A stretch of DNA of 64,000 bases. Origin: Corallochytrium limacisporum. Lineage: Eukaryota; Opisthokonta. The stretch is taken from contig PDIP01000024.1 of assembly GCA_002811645.1 (NCBI GenBank), positions 8,870-72,869 of the forward strand, written 5' to 3'. Shown here in pieces: positions 40,202 through 52,300 of this stretch. The position numbers were made by a program, and so were the translations under genes. Within the stretch, counting starts at the first letter, position 1. Each line of letters begins with the position of its first letter. The notes under the pieces are model-generated. The model ran no database searches. It worked only from the letters and a program-made list of their open reading frames with translations, and was not told the origin of the DNA.

Positions 40202-41977
40202 ATGGATTTCGAAAGCCCCATTGTTACCGCCGCCATGGCCTCGGCCGTGACTGCTGCCGTGTTCATGATGGCCAGCAACAAGAAGCGCAAGGTCTCCACC
40301 CGCACTCAGATTAAGAAGGCTGGTGACGGTAAGCCCAACATGCACCTGTGCAACCACACCAAGATCTTCAAGGAGCAGGTCATCAAGGTCACCGACGACG
40401 TCTACGTCGCTGTCGGCTACGCCTTGGCCAACACCATCATGATTGAGGGCCCCAAGAGCATCATCATCATCGATGTCGCTGAGTCCGAGGACGCTGCCCG
40501 GGACGTTATGAAGGAGTTCCGCAAGATCACCAAGAAGCCCGTCGGTGGTGTCATCTACACCCATTTCCACTCCGACCACATTGGTGGCACCAACGTGTTC
40601 CTGGAAGAGGCTGAGGACCGCAATAAGGTCCCCATTTGGGCCCACGAGACCACCGGCCAGCGTATGCTCCAGTTCGGTTCTGTCATGGCCCCCATTGCCT
40701 ACTACCGTGCCGCCCACCAGTTCGGTACCTTCTTGAGCCCCCCTGCCCTGGAGAACTGCGGTATCGGTCCCAAGATTCGTGTCGGCAAGGATGAGAAGAT
40801 TTCTCTGGTTACCCCCACTCACACCTACAAGGGCGAGCACAAGGACATTGTTATCGATGGTGTCAAGCTGCGCCTGGTCTACGCTCCCGGTGAGACTGAT
40901 GACCAGACCGTCGTCTTCTACGACAAGGGCCGCGTTCTGTTCGCTGCTGACAACTTCTACGAGTCCTTCCCCAACCTGTACGCCGTGCGCGGTGTGCCTA
41001 ACCGTGACACCATGCAGTGGGCCCGCTCCATCGACATCATGGCAAAGACCATGCCCGATGTCATGGTGCCTTCCCACTCTCTCCCCGTTGAGGGCCGGGA
41101 TGAGATCCAGCGTCGCCTGCAGAACTACCGTGATGCCATTCAGTTTGTGCATGACCAGTCCGTGCGCCACATGCTGAACCGCCGCCACCCCGACGAGATC
41201 TGCTCTCTGGTCCAGCTGCCCAAGCACTTGGCCACCGAGGAGTACCTGAAGGAGTTCTACGGTACTGTCGGATGGAGTGCTAAGTCCGTGTTCGCCGGTT
41301 ACCTCGGTTGGTTCTCCGGTTACGAGGAGGATCTGTGGAAGCTGACCCCCGGTGACTATGCTGATCGCATTGTCAAGATGGTCGGCAGCACTTCCAAGGT
41401 GCTGGAGGAGGCTGAGGAGGCCTTCGCTAACAACGATTTGCAGTGGTGCCTGGAGCTGTGCACCTACCTGCTGCGCCACGACCAGGGTGATACCAAGCGG
41501 GCTCATGACCTGAAGATCGAAACCCTTCTCAAGCTGGCTGACACTCAGATCTCTGCCAATGGTCGCAACTGGTACATGACCACTGTGGCTCGCCAGAACG
41601 AGGGTCTGGATATTGTTGTGCCCCAGGACGCTCGCGACGACGCCATGGTCAACATGCCCCACACTGCCATGTGGTCTGCTCTGCAGGTCCGCCTGAAAGC
41701 CGAGGACGTCGAGGGCAAGACCAGTTCTCTGTGCTTCAAGCTGAGCAACCCCAACTCTTCCTGGACTCTGTTCATCCGCAACTCTTGCCTTCACTTCGTC
41801 GAGAAGGGTGACGAGAACGCTGACATCGTTGTTGAATGCACTGACGAGGCTCTTCGTCAGCTCATTGCGCGCCCCACTTCCATTGCCGGCAACTGGGTGT
41901 CTGGTGCCTTCCGCTTCAAGAAGGGCAACATGGCCAGCTTCGCTGCTTTCTTCGGTAACTTCGAGCGCGGTATCTAA
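40202..41977 (+). CDS. Alkylsulfatase of the SdsA/Bds1 type (metallo-beta-lactamase fold, SCP2-like C-terminus)
   Basis: 591 residues. An N-terminal hydrophobic anchor (about 6-25) precedes a zinc-dependent hydrolase domain: THFHSDHIGG at 120-129 (H121, H123, D125, H126), E231 in APGETDDQ, E254 in ADNFYESFPN, and H292 in PSHSLPV. These correspond to the metal ligands of class III alkylsulfatases, which split alkyl sulfates such as SDS into alcohol and sulfate. A helical dimerisation region (about 330-460) follows. The C-terminal SCP2-like lipid-binding domain spans about 475-591. Codons nearly all end in C or G and avoid TTA, CTA and TCA, unlike the neighbours. This creates a false 644-codon frame on the other strand. 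The natural substrate may be a sulfate ester of lipids. Yeast BDS1 is thought to be of bacterial origin; the same is possible here. Confidence 0.92.
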   Translation: MDFESPIVTAAMASAVTAAVFMMASNKKRKVSTRTQIKKAGDGKPNMHLCNHTKIFKEQVIKVTDDVYVAVGYALANTIMIEGPKSIIIIDVAESEDAARDVMKEFRKITKKPVGGVIYTHFHSDHIGGTNVFLEEAEDRNKVPIWAHETTGQRMLQFGSVMAPIAYYRAAHQFGTFLSPPALENCGIGPKIRVGKDEKISLVTPTHTYKGEHKDIVIDGVKLRLVYAPGETDDQTVVFYDKGRVLFAADNFYESFPNLYAVRGVPNRDTMQWARSIDIMAKTMPDVMVPSHSLPVEGRDEIQRRLQNYRDAIQFVHDQSVRHMLNRRHPDEICSLVQLPKHLATEEYLKEFYGTVGWSAKSVFAGYLGWFSGYEEDLWKLTPGDYADRIVKMVGSTSKVLEEAEEAFANNDLQWCLELCTYLLRHDQGDTKRAHDLKIETLLKLADTQISANGRNWYMTTVARQNEGLDIVVPQDARDDAMVNMPHTAMWSALQVRLKAEDVEGKTSSLCFKLSNPNSSWTLFIRNSCLHFVEKGDENADIVVECTDEALRQLIARPTSIAGNWVSGAFRFKKGNMASFAAFFGNFERGI

Positions 41978-42235
41978 GTTCATTCGAAACTTCACAGGGA
42001 AACTTGCGTCACGCACAATCAATAGGGTATTTGTTGGGAACAAATTCCACAGTTCTATCACCACATTGCGGGCATGTTGATGATTCAGAGGAAGACTCAA
42101 TCCTTCCCTTTCAATCAACCCGCGCGACCAAAAAAAACAATTGAGTAATGAAGTAATTATTAAGTATTATACTAACGACACAACATGCCAGCCTTCACAG
42201 ACAGTTTGTCTTTCTTTGGACATGGAAAATGACCG

Positions 42236-45175
42236 CTACAGATAATCCCGAATGCTCATGCGTCGGACGCACCGCCACGCACTGCCGTCCGCGACACGGA
42301 TCGACCAGACCGTATCGTGAACATTTGTCAGTCCAGCGTGACGATTAGACCGGCTATATCGCGCAATCGCCGAGTACGCATCAATCAGACCGGCCACCAC
42401 AACCGATAGGAGCAGATTGACGCTGGTCATGTTCCAGACAAGGAAGAACATGCGACTTGCTTCGCCCATGACGGACGCGTACCCGTCCATGATAATGTAC
42501 CAATTGTTAACAACCATCAGCTCCCACAAGGTTAGATAGCCTTGCATAATGTTGTCAAAGTTTGAAAGGTAGAAGAGACCGCTGGCCCCGTTCTCAGGAT
42601 CGTAGTTGGGACCGCAACAGTTTGGGTAGACCTTGCCCGCAAACAGCTCCATGGCCAAGATGGCGACGGGGTAGAAGAACACCAGCATCGTCATAGCGTA
42701 GATGGCGGCTAGGGGCACAATGTTTAGGATGTCATCAACGAGATGGTTGCTGAAGGGAATGATGCGGAATAGCCTGAAAAGTGGCATAGCTCGTAACATT
42801 TTGGCACGCCAGAACACGGGCCATTGCTCCAGGACTCGACCGATAAATGTTACGAGAACGACTCCAACGTCAAGGCGCAGTGTGATAGAATGAGCCGTCA
42901 TTGTAGTGCCGTACACGGTTACGACAAATACTACATCCGTTAGGAGGATTAATATCAGGCTTCCGCTGACCCAGTTCATGGCGAGGCAAATGGTTTCGAG
43001 CGTTCTAGTTCCGTTTTCATCTTCAAGCGTACCATTGGTTCCATGACCGTGTGCTCCTGATCCACCCTTCAATGCATCCCGACACACCTGCTCCACAAAT
43101 ATAGCCACCGCGTAGAGCACCACCGCCCCGCTCATAGAGTAGCGCCAGATGCGTGATCCGTGAACGGAGCGGGCCCATGTTGCCCATGTACTGATCATGC
43201 GATGGAACCCGCTGCCGGTGTTCCTGTCCGTGTCGCTGTCCTCCTCGGAGAGCCTGTGTTCTCGAGCCCTGCTGAACGTTAGGCGGTGGACGCGGTACAG
43301 GGTCGCAAACTGTTCCCGTGTCAGGCTGTCCGGGAGCTCGCGGTGGCCGGCGCCTTCATTCACGGGAGAGACGAGGATCTGCGAGGCGGAGTACTGTCCC
43401 GGCTGAAGGTAGCCCTCTTCCGAAGGGTCCGCAAAGTTCTGCCCGCTGTACATTTCCGCGGCCGTCGCATTGTCGCGGCTGTTAATGACATCCGCACGCC
43501 CAGACAATAGACGGTATAGAAGAATGTACCGCAATGGCTCTTGGAACGCTCGAGGGCTGGCCTCGAAGAGGGACGTTTGCGAACGATGCTGCTCTACAAA
43601 AGAGAGCAATGGGGACCGCTCTGTGAAGTTCTCGCTTTCCATTGCAGTGCTATGTTCGTGCTCGTACAGCTGCCGTTCTTGATCTGGTTGCCTCTGACGA
43701 GCCGCAATGCTTGCCGCGTGTTCCTCCTCCAGACCCTCTTGAATCATGCGGTACCGCAGCTCATCTGTGACGTTCTCGTCACGCACATCCTCCGACAGGC
43801 GGTCGTCTCGGGACTTGTGGGTGCGCAATGCGGTATGGATGCCATTGTCGATCACTTCCATGAATCGCGCGAAACGAGAAAAGGAGAGCGAGTCTCGTCC
43901 TTCCCGCGTCAGTTCGTCAAAGGCCGCGCTGAGCGCCAGCTGTCTGCGGTCTTCCAAGCGGTCCTGTTTGTCTTCAGATTCCTTGCTGTATCGTTCGTAG
44001 ACAACTGCGATGAGCAGATTTTGGAACAGCAGAGTGGTCATTGCCACGAAAGAGACAAAGATCAGTACGTTCCACGGACTGTGAAGTTGTTCCTGGAGCA
44101 TGATGTCGGGGTGGTTTGCGGTAGTGAGAAGGACGTAGAAGCTCAGAAAGCTCCTCCATAGAGTACCGTACCGTTCATTGTCGTAGGTCATGCCGTAGAG
44201 CACTTCTCCTGCGTAGGCATAGATTAGTATCGTGAGCAGCAGTACCACCACAAAACTAGAAAAGATCCGTACTGTCCTGAAGATATGTCGCAATGCCCTG
44301 CGCACGGGCGAAGCGTAGAATGGCCGGAGCATCAGGAATACTCGGCCAACGCGTGTGACACGTCGCCAGGAAAAGTGATCGCGCGGGTGGATATGACCCC
44401 AGAGCAAATTGAGACCCCCCCAAGCACAGTTCACGTATAATGCTACCAATGCAAGGATCACAAAGATCACAATCCGATCCTGGATCGTCGAGTGCCAACC
44501 CCGAGACATTATCTGCAGGCCGAGATCTGCAGTGAAGAAGAGCACAAGCGCCAATTCAATGCAGAGACTGGCGATTGGGCTCAAACTGCAGTAGGAAAGC
44601 CACGGTGCCCCTGTGTAAACGTTGTGCGGGGCTTCCAGGATCGATAGAGGGATATAGATCAGCACAGCGATAAGTTGTGCCGTGTGCCAGCGCCAATTGG
44701 TATACAGCCCAAAGCATTTCATTGCCCACGCCGAGTCAAAATCGACAATAAAGGGCAGGTTTTGCTCGCCGGCGACAAAGAACACTGCAGCGCGGAGGAG
44801 GGCTTCGCGTTCGAACGGTTCCGACTCTTCAGATCCATTCAAATTGTTGTTTGTTGCTGAGGCGATACTGTCAGGAGTCGGAACAAGCGGGCTATTGGCC
44901 CCACGCATGGAGTTGTGTTTAGAAGGCATACGATCACGCTCTGACTGACGACGTGGAAGAAACCCTTCCTCTGCGTCGTCGACCCTTAGTATTGGTGGCA
45001 CTTGCCTGGGCCTGCGCGGTTGTGTGTCGCTAAAGCGGATTGACGAACGCTGTGAGCTGTTCTCCGAGCCCGTTGGTGTCCTGAAACTCGGTGAATCGAA
45101 CTGTGACATTTGGAGTTTCTGGATCTGTTCCGGTTCTTGTTCTAGTTCACAACGGGCCTGTTCACCCAGGATCAC
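42236..45175 (-). CDS. TPC: Two-pore channel (TPC) cation channel
   Basis: 979 residues with two six-helix channel domains. A long Ser/Arg/Pro-rich cytosolic N-terminus (1-130) comes first. Domain I has an S4-like helix with spaced arginines (RRVTRVGRVFLMLRPFY) and pore filter LLTTANHPDIML (about 349-360), the typical TPC filter I. A linker with a degenerate EF-hand-like segment and acidic/Arg-rich stretch follows. Domain II has an S4-like helix (LRAMPLFRLFRIIPFSNHLV) and pore filter VNNWYIIMDG (about 887-896), matching TPC filter II. TPCs conduct Na+ or Ca2+ across endolysosomal or vacuolar membranes and respond to voltage, PI(3,5)P2 or NAADP. The regulatory ligand cannot be read from sequence here. 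Confidence 0.93.
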   Translation of the reverse strand: MILGEQARCELEQEPEQIQKLQMSQFDSPSFRTPTGSENSSQRSSIRFSDTQPRRPRQVPPILRVDDAEEGFLPRRQSERDRMPSKHNSMRGANSPLVPTPDSIASATNNNLNGSEESEPFEREALLRAAVFFVAGEQNLPFIVDFDSAWAMKCFGLYTNWRWHTAQLIAVLIYIPLSILEAPHNVYTGAPWLSYCSLSPIASLCIELALVLFFTADLGLQIMSRGWHSTIQDRIVIFVILALVALYVNCAWGGLNLLWGHIHPRDHFSWRRVTRVGRVFLMLRPFYASPVRRALRHIFRTVRIFSSFVVVLLLTILIYAYAGEVLYGMTYDNERYGTLWRSFLSFYVLLTTANHPDIMLQEQLHSPWNVLIFVSFVAMTTLLFQNLLIAVVYERYSKESEDKQDRLEDRRQLALSAAFDELTREGRDSLSFSRFARFMEVIDNGIHTALRTHKSRDDRLSEDVRDENVTDELRYRMIQEGLEEEHAASIAARQRQPDQERQLYEHEHSTAMESENFTERSPLLSFVEQHRSQTSLFEASPRAFQEPLRYILLYRLLSGRADVINSRDNATAAEMYSGQNFADPSEEGYLQPGQYSASQILVSPVNEGAGHRELPDSLTREQFATLYRVHRLTFSRAREHRLSEEDSDTDRNTGSGFHRMISTWATWARSVHGSRIWRYSMSGAVVLYAVAIFVEQVCRDALKGGSGAHGHGTNGTLEDENGTRTLETICLAMNWVSGSLILILLTDVVFVVTVYGTTMTAHSITLRLDVGVVLVTFIGRVLEQWPVFWRAKMLRAMPLFRLFRIIPFSNHLVDDILNIVPLAAIYAMTMLVFFYPVAILAMELFAGKVYPNCCGPNYDPENGASGLFYLSNFDNIMQGYLTLWELMVVNNWYIIMDGYASVMGEASRMFFLVWNMTSVNLLLSVVVAGLIDAYSAIARYSRSNRHAGLTNVHDTVWSIRVADGSAWRCVRRMSIRDYL

Positions 45176-48100
45176 CGCCCTGTATACTCAGCTTGTTGGT
45201 CATGAATCCTCCATCTCTTTTCTGTCCACCCACTCTCGCATATCTCTGTATTACAATCCATCAGTGTCAATTGTCGTCAAGTCCATGATCCTAAGTCTAG
45301 TACCTTTGCTCCAGGCGCATCGTGTAGGTATTTGACTGTTTTTCCACAGTGCATTTTCTTCTCCGATGCGCGCCTCCACTTTTCCCCGTTGATGTAGAGA
45401 ATAGCGTGTTTCCTTTTTCAGACAATTCTAGAGCAGTCTTGCCAATATAGAATACTCCGTATATATAAATATTTAGCGTTTAATATTATTGATCAATTTA
45501 TTCGCCACACTGCTGTTCAGGGCAGACTCCTTCACAGGGAGGAGCTCGACACAATCGTAGACTTTACTCCTCGAACATCGTGCAGTATCAAACATCCACG
45601 ATCTAGAATACATGTTCTCCAACCACCGCCATTGATCTTTTATTGACATCATGGTCGAGAAGGTACCCTCTGCTCGTTGTTCTTTTGCGCTCATCGATGC
45701 GGTCAAGTGAACAATAAGCGCCATGACTTGGACTAGTTTCTTGTTTTTGATCTCAACCATGAAACGGATTCGTGCTAAGGAAGCCAGTCCGGCATTTTTC
45801 TCCCATCAGTTTCACATCAAGTTTTCTCGCAAAGGTTCCTTGGTCTCTTGGCTATTAGGTAGATAGTATAGTATGGAACGAATGGAGTCGACATGATATG
45901 TATGGGCGGACTCTTGTATTGCTTTGTCACAGAACGAGAAGATCCTCAAACTCGCGCACAATTTTCCAGAAAGTCAATAAGGGAGCAGCTGTTTAGAAAT
46001 GGGGACAGAGTATAACTTGGTAGCAGTCGCGCATTCGATTGGCCCAGCTCATAATAATAGTAGAAGCTTTACAATGCAAACATCATCGCACTCATTTCAT
46101 CCCCGAACCCCAGACTAGCCAGTGTGACTTGTAAATTGACTTGTCGATCTCCCCCACACAAAGAGCGGGCACGTCAACATCGGACCTCAGAGAGTCTCTG
46201 GTATGTGTCTGGGCTATTTCTGTATCACTCTTTGGCTATTCTTTCCGCCTCCGAGGGAAATTCTTTTTTTCTTCTGCAAGCGCTCGTCAACCCACACTGA
46301 ACGTGCAAACTCAACTTCCTCGGGCCCGGACCACAGTACTTTATAATACTTTTCCGACCGGTGCAGATTCCGTTGAAGCGCCAGCCGTCATGGAAAGGTC
46401 CGGGCTTGCTGGTGCGCTGTTCGTCGTCTTGGCCAAACGTGGAAAGGAAGCCGGAAAGCAGAATTTTCAGGTGGAGCATGCGAAACAGAGCAGTGAGGAT
46501 AGGTGAGTGTAACGTCATCCCAGACCGGGATGACATGTTTGTAGTATCATCGCAAGCTCACAAAGTTAGTGTACACTATGCATCTCCGGCTAGGAATCAA
46601 AACATTAACAAGCAACCTGATTGTGATCGCCTCCGTATGGGCGGTACGCCCTCGTGCTATCATTCTCGAGCGAGACGAATGGGCTGGCCCAAAAGACGCG
46701 AACGTCTTCATCACATAGAGCGTGCAGGTCCCACATGCTCTTCACGACTATAGCTGATGTGGGCTGGCCAGTACATGACAAGCCCTGGAGTGCACATGGA
46801 GGTGGGGGTGGGAGGGCAAACTGCTCAAACCGTTCCAACACGTCTCCCATCTCAATACCGTTTTCACGCCTGGTGCCCCAAGTCATTTCGCAATCATGAA
46901 AAGAACTGGCATCATCGCAAATGAGAAACCGAGATCTACGTCCTACCGTAACTTGATGTGCAGATTGTGTTTGAGCCTCGCCATTTTTCTGCTTCAACTA
47001 TTGTGTGCCAAGTGTTTTGTGTGTGACCAGCGCCAGATGATCTGGTACCAAGCTAGGTCCTGGGTTGCCAGTTCTTCGTTTTCCTTCTTTCCAATTCTTC
47101 TTGAACTTTGTGCCCTTTTGGGGACGAGTGGATGGTTGTATTTGTTCTTACCCACTCCCGTGATCTGTTCGTAGTGGTGTGTTCCATCTGTTGGTGCCCA
47201 AGCATTCAATGGTGCTCAGCTGCAGCAAACCGACAATAAATTGAGGGTGAGCAGTGCTCTCTACATACAAGCCTCTACTGCAGGGTTTAGAACACGGTCG
47301 GCGGAAGGCAATCAACAGTTGGCTTCCGTCCGAACAGGTTTGAACGGCTAGCTGACTAGGTTGCTGTGATTGGTCGTGACACCGGTTTGGTGCAGTCATC
47401 AAAGCATGACAGTCTGAACTTGATACTGTCTGAGTCTGTGCATTTGAAAAAAAAATGCTGGGGCCAACAATCCGATATTTTTTCCACCATATCATTCCCT
47501 TTGCAATACGGTAATTATACAGTAGTCAGTGTTTGCTGGAGTTTCGGTTGAGTATGCTGGAAAACTGTGACTAGCAGCGAGTTCTTTGAGAAATTCGGCC
47601 AAAATAGTGTATACGATAAACTGGTTCCCAAATGAACAGATTAAAGTACGGTCCAAAGAAGGCCATAGTTAACGGCCAAGTGAAATATTATAGTGACATG
47701 CCATACCGCAAAGACTCTCTTGGTCCCGAAGACGATTAATGCGTCAGACTTCAATGGAAGTTTTGTTAACGTTTCCGCGAATTCCAAAGAAGGGGTAATA
47801 TCAAACGGCAAGAGGATTTACAACCACCGGATAGGCGTGCTGCGAGAGCGCAAACAAGCAGCAAGGAAGAGGTACATAAGATTTTTTCTCTCTCCGAGAA
47901 ATCCAGATCCGTACATTAAGAATGCTGAATGCTTTAGGTCAGTGTATAATAGCTGGTGTCGTTACACGAAACTGCCAAAACATGCCCGACATTTGAAATT
48001 CGTTGGCCTTCTTAAGGGCCAATATGCATACTCCTGTGCCGGTGCCGTGCGTCGCTTTTTTCTTCAAGTTTCTAACTGTCCGTCGAGAAACATAGAAGCT

Positions 48101-49300
48101 TTCCTGTGGGTGGTGGACGGTGCGACTCTCAATTTCACATTGTAGACTGCGTTGCTTGGAAGACTCTCAGAATCAACTGGGGATCCGAGAGAAATTCAAT
48201 GTTTTCAACAGGATCGTTCAATTCTCGATACCAACGCCAATGGTTCCAGTCGTCAAAATTGTTCTGTGCATGAGCCAGAGCTGGATCCTCGCCCACGGCG
48301 CGAGATTACAGACTTTCCGGTCTTTCGTATTCACTGTATGTATCGCTCATCTGCGGCACGTACCCAGCCCTCGCACACTCGAAACCCACTCAGCTATGGA
48401 CGGGGACAGTAGTGCGATTCGTGTCCGTGTGGTCACGAAGAAGAACGATACACCTACGGTGTTTTGCGGGCCACCGCAATCAGTTGAATGCCGCCCGGTT
48501 ATTGTGTTATTCACGCATCCTCCCTTAGCAATTTACCATTGATAAGCTCCATCCTCCGACGGTTGGTTGCGTTGTTCGCGCGCGTCGATCGTGCTCGTGT
48601 GGGATGTCTGCACGGTTGGACACGAAGTAAATCTATGTGCGTCAGCTATTTCGTTCCCTATCGATGAAGAATGCAACTGACCAAGGAAGTGGTAAACCAT
48701 GGTAAACATAGGTACATGTTGCAGTTGTGCACAGTCAACATCGAGACCGCGAGGATCTATTCTTCACCATGCGCACAGCGCCAGAAACTGCCCAAACCAA
48801 CAGATTGTTTCTGGCAGTGAAGGGATTAGAAATATTTATCAAACAGTGAGGTATTGTTCACCAAATGTTTCAACCCTTGAACAGAATGCATTCTAGTATC
48901 AGTCTGTAAGACCTGAGGTTGGCCAACTTCCAAAGATGGAAGGTCCGCAAAATTGGTCCCACAGCGATATCGGTGCCATTGCTTTTTGACAACCCTCACC
49001 ATATATGGAGGGGAACTGCAGTAGTGAATATATAGAGGCTCCTCAACGGTAAGCATTGACCTGTGTTTTCACATCCTGACGAGGAAAAATTGGTCCAACC
49101 GGCCAAGGAACTAGAGATCTTCGATTCTCTTCGGTGAGACTCCAAGGGTGGCCGCCACCTTGGCCACGGAGGTAGAAGGCACGCGTTCTACGGCATGTGG
49201 CGACTTGGCCTAACATCGTCTCTGCGGAAGAGCACATAGACCGTAGAACCCAATTGTATAAAAGTGTTCTCCTGGAATAAAAGCACCTCCACCTTGAAAT
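45176..49300. other. Gene-poor stretch, first part
   Basis: No gene with a recognisable domain. Frames such as 47693-48145 + (150 codons) and 46361-46753 + overlap others and look non-coding. One minus-strand frame at 45473-45760 is listed separately as a weak candidate. Base composition is AT-richer than in gene regions. Confidence 0.5.
45473..45760 (-). CDS. Weak candidate small ORF upstream of the TPC gene
   Basis: 95 codons from the first ATG; the frame is open a few codons further upstream (ARIRF precedes MVEIKNKK). The ARIRFMVE-type start is faintly like the end of MIF4G domains, but not enough to assign. Amino-acid composition is protein-like for the first half and less so after. It could be a gene fragment. 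Listed with low confidence. Confidence 0.2.
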   Translation of the reverse strand: MVEIKNKKLVQVMALIVHLTASMSAKEQRAEGTFSTMMSIKDQWRWLENMYSRSWMFDTARCSRSKVYDCVELLPVKESALNSSVANKLINNIKR

Positions 49301-52300
49301 TCGTTCCACACGAGAAATACATAACAGATCGATGGAATATGGATCATTCCCAGCACTGTCCAGAACGTGAGAGGACAGTGCGATACATGTGCAGTCAGTC
49401 TTTGTAGGCCTTTGCGCATGCCATTGGGATCACCACATGCCCACAGGGATCGACGACCGACCGATCCAGAGTACTACGATGAGGACCGGCAAAAGGACAG
49501 TGCCAAGGCCATTAGTTTGGCCGCCAGCGCCAAGTCACAGTTGCCTCCCCCACCCCAGCTGGACACTCTACCATCAACACCCACTTCCCTGTTATTTCTA
49601 GCACTTTCTCCTTCTTATTCTGCTTCTGCTTCTCATCTCCCTTAGCCTAAGACCGGCGACAGAATAAATTTGACGCAGAATGCAGCGGTGGTGCTTTAAA
49701 GAGAATAGCTAAGAGATCCTGCCGGGACGAGACGGGTTCGTATGATATGTACATAGTTGGTAACAAGGGGATCTAAACCCCCTTCGCTTTGCGAGCAACT
49801 ACGATGGCCATACATATTCAATTGGTTAGAAGGCGGCTGAGATGGTGAAGCAAAAATTAATTGCAGGAAGCTCCGGTATTCGCGGGTGAGGTTTTTCTTC
49901 AGTAGTCACTGTCGGTCATCCTTTCCGGTTAATGTCATGGATTGATTTGGCAACCCTAGAATGAACTGCTCTACCCGGGATTTCTTAATGAGAAAATTTC
50001 CTTCTCATTCCTCTCAGCCCTGCAGAAGACTTACTATTTACAAGGCTACTCCAGCCATTTGAAACACTCTCTACAAAGACAAAAAGTCTGCCCCAACTTG
50101 CCTGGACTTTAGCCTGAAGAGCAGTGATTTCAAGGAAGCCGGAAAGAAAAAAAAACAAATAGCCGCAGATAAAGAATAGTAGGTAATGTATACTTAAAGT
50201 AGATGTCAATTGGGTCCCCCCCCGGGGGAGGCCTGTCGAATGGGTCGTGGTTGTTCCGTTCGGTTTCACCAAAACACTGCGGGCATTGGTTTGTTGGTAT
50301 TGCCGCAACCTCAAGACTTTCCCAAAGTATTACTCCAGCGGTCTAAAATGGCAAGTCCAGGGGATCCAGACTGTTTGCATTTCTATTTGCTTTGTGGCAA
50401 TGTGTTAGTTGAGTGTGTTTCCCAACAACCAGCGGTGTAGTGATCACGTATGGACACCAGTACGGCACTATTGGCAAAAGCTGTATACCACTCTGAAGGC
50501 ACTTTACGACGAAATAACAGGGACAATAACAACATGATGGTAGTTCTGTTTGCATGCACATCAGACCCCCTGAAACATGGACTGAGGAAGAAAAAAAAAC
50601 ATGACAATGCGTAGATGCAAGGATCCAGTGCTGTGTGGGGGCTGCCAGCTGAACTTTAATTATATTCCCTGACACGAGGTGAGGGTGAGGATACACGCCA
50701 AGTCAGTAAGACATCTTTCATGCCTTGCCACCTGACGGGCCAGTTTCTGGAAACTTCAACTATGCCAGTTTGCACGAATGGAACTGACGAAAGGGAAGAG
50801 CTGCGTACCCCATCCCACTTACATATTGTCAATGCTGTGAAAACGTGCTGTCGCTCTAAGGATTCACAGTTGACCGGTCTCTCCCGTCAACGCCTGAAAC
50901 TACAAACTATCAGGACAAATCAGCGTGAAATGTATACGGAAGACAATTGAGTTTGAGGAAAGCATCCGCTTTTGTTGTTGAATGATATACACGGCTCGGC
51001 GAAATATCTCGTAAGTGTTCTCGCGCTCTCGCACTATCCCAAGCCACATACTGATCACTCTTACACTAAACACAATGAGGTTGTGTCCATTCCTCCAATT
51101 CTAATGATGCTAGGTCTGCCTAAGGCCGAGGACAAACGACAGATAATGCCATTCGACTACACAGGGGTATATAGCTGGGTGTGGTGCTGCTTCACGTTGA
51201 GCTTCGGGTCTCCACTCAATAGTGAAGCGTTATCCCATCAAAAAGGTATTCTTGTTTCATATAGTACGCATATTTGTGTCACACAGAATCCAAACTTTCC
51301 TATCGAGATCGTCAGATACGCGTGTTTGTGACACCCTCTCGAAGCACGAAAGCCATTGCCTTTTCGAACTACGGACCCTGTATGATGGAGACAAAGGGGA
51401 TGAATAGCCCCGTTCACAACCTCTCCTTCATGCCTCGATGTTGCTACTTCTGACGTGGGCACACAGATGGAAAGAAGTGAGGTAAGTCTCTCAACAAAGC
51501 GAACCATGTTAAGTGGATGACTGTCCGTCTTTCTCGCTATGCCCTCCCCATCCGTGGTAAAGCCTTTTTGGTTTTGTTGATTACTTCAAAGACTCAATGG
51601 GGAATACCGGCTTTAGTGAGCACACTGACCACGCTCTCAGCACTATCATGGCGGATCACTGACAGATTGTAAGGTAACGGGGACTCTGGAGCTAGAAAGG
51701 TTACATTTCCACGAGCAAACAGAAGTTCGTAGCATGGACATCAGCGAGAACCAGTCGAACGGTCGGGGACAAATGCAATTTTCAAAGTTTCTTCAACAAA
51801 AGAAGAGCCATACATTAGGTGCTCTCACATGTTTTGGGAGAACAGGAGAATCATTTAGAGTTTGTGGATTGCCTGACACAAGTTCTCTTGTCGTAGTTTC
51901 GAATTTCCCAACAAGTTAGTATGGGGTCAGGAACAGTAAAGCAGTAATATTGAGGGAATCGTCTCGATAAAGACCGGCGAAGTTGAAATTACAGTACAAG
52001 ATGGCTTGCAGTTAAGATGGACTGAAGCCGGAAGGGTCTCTAGTCCCTTCTTGAACTGAGAAGGGGAAGCAACAAACACCTATCTATGCAGGTAAGGAAG
52101 GTCATCGTTCGACACTAAGGAACGCCACGCGGGTTCTCGTCATCGCTGACTGCAACAGCACTATTAACCGAAACAACATCCATGCAGTTCGCTGTCCATT
52201 TTTCGAGCAAAAAACAATCTATGGACCTTTGTCGTGACAAGAAGACAAACTTTTGTTAACGAGGGAGCGAGCAGAAGAATTCACAGAGGAATGTGATCCC

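Noticed and set aside
40184-42118. 644-codon frame antisense to the alkylsulfatase
   Set aside because: The sense gene has clear catalytic motifs. Its codon bias avoids TTA, CTA and TCA, so the antisense frame has no stops. The antisense product is Val/Leu/Gly/His-rich without any domain.
49367-49645. 92-codon frame with a coding-like centre
   Set aside because: No homology recognised, overlaps an antisense frame, and the end is low-complexity Ser/Pro/Leu. Could not be supported as a gene.
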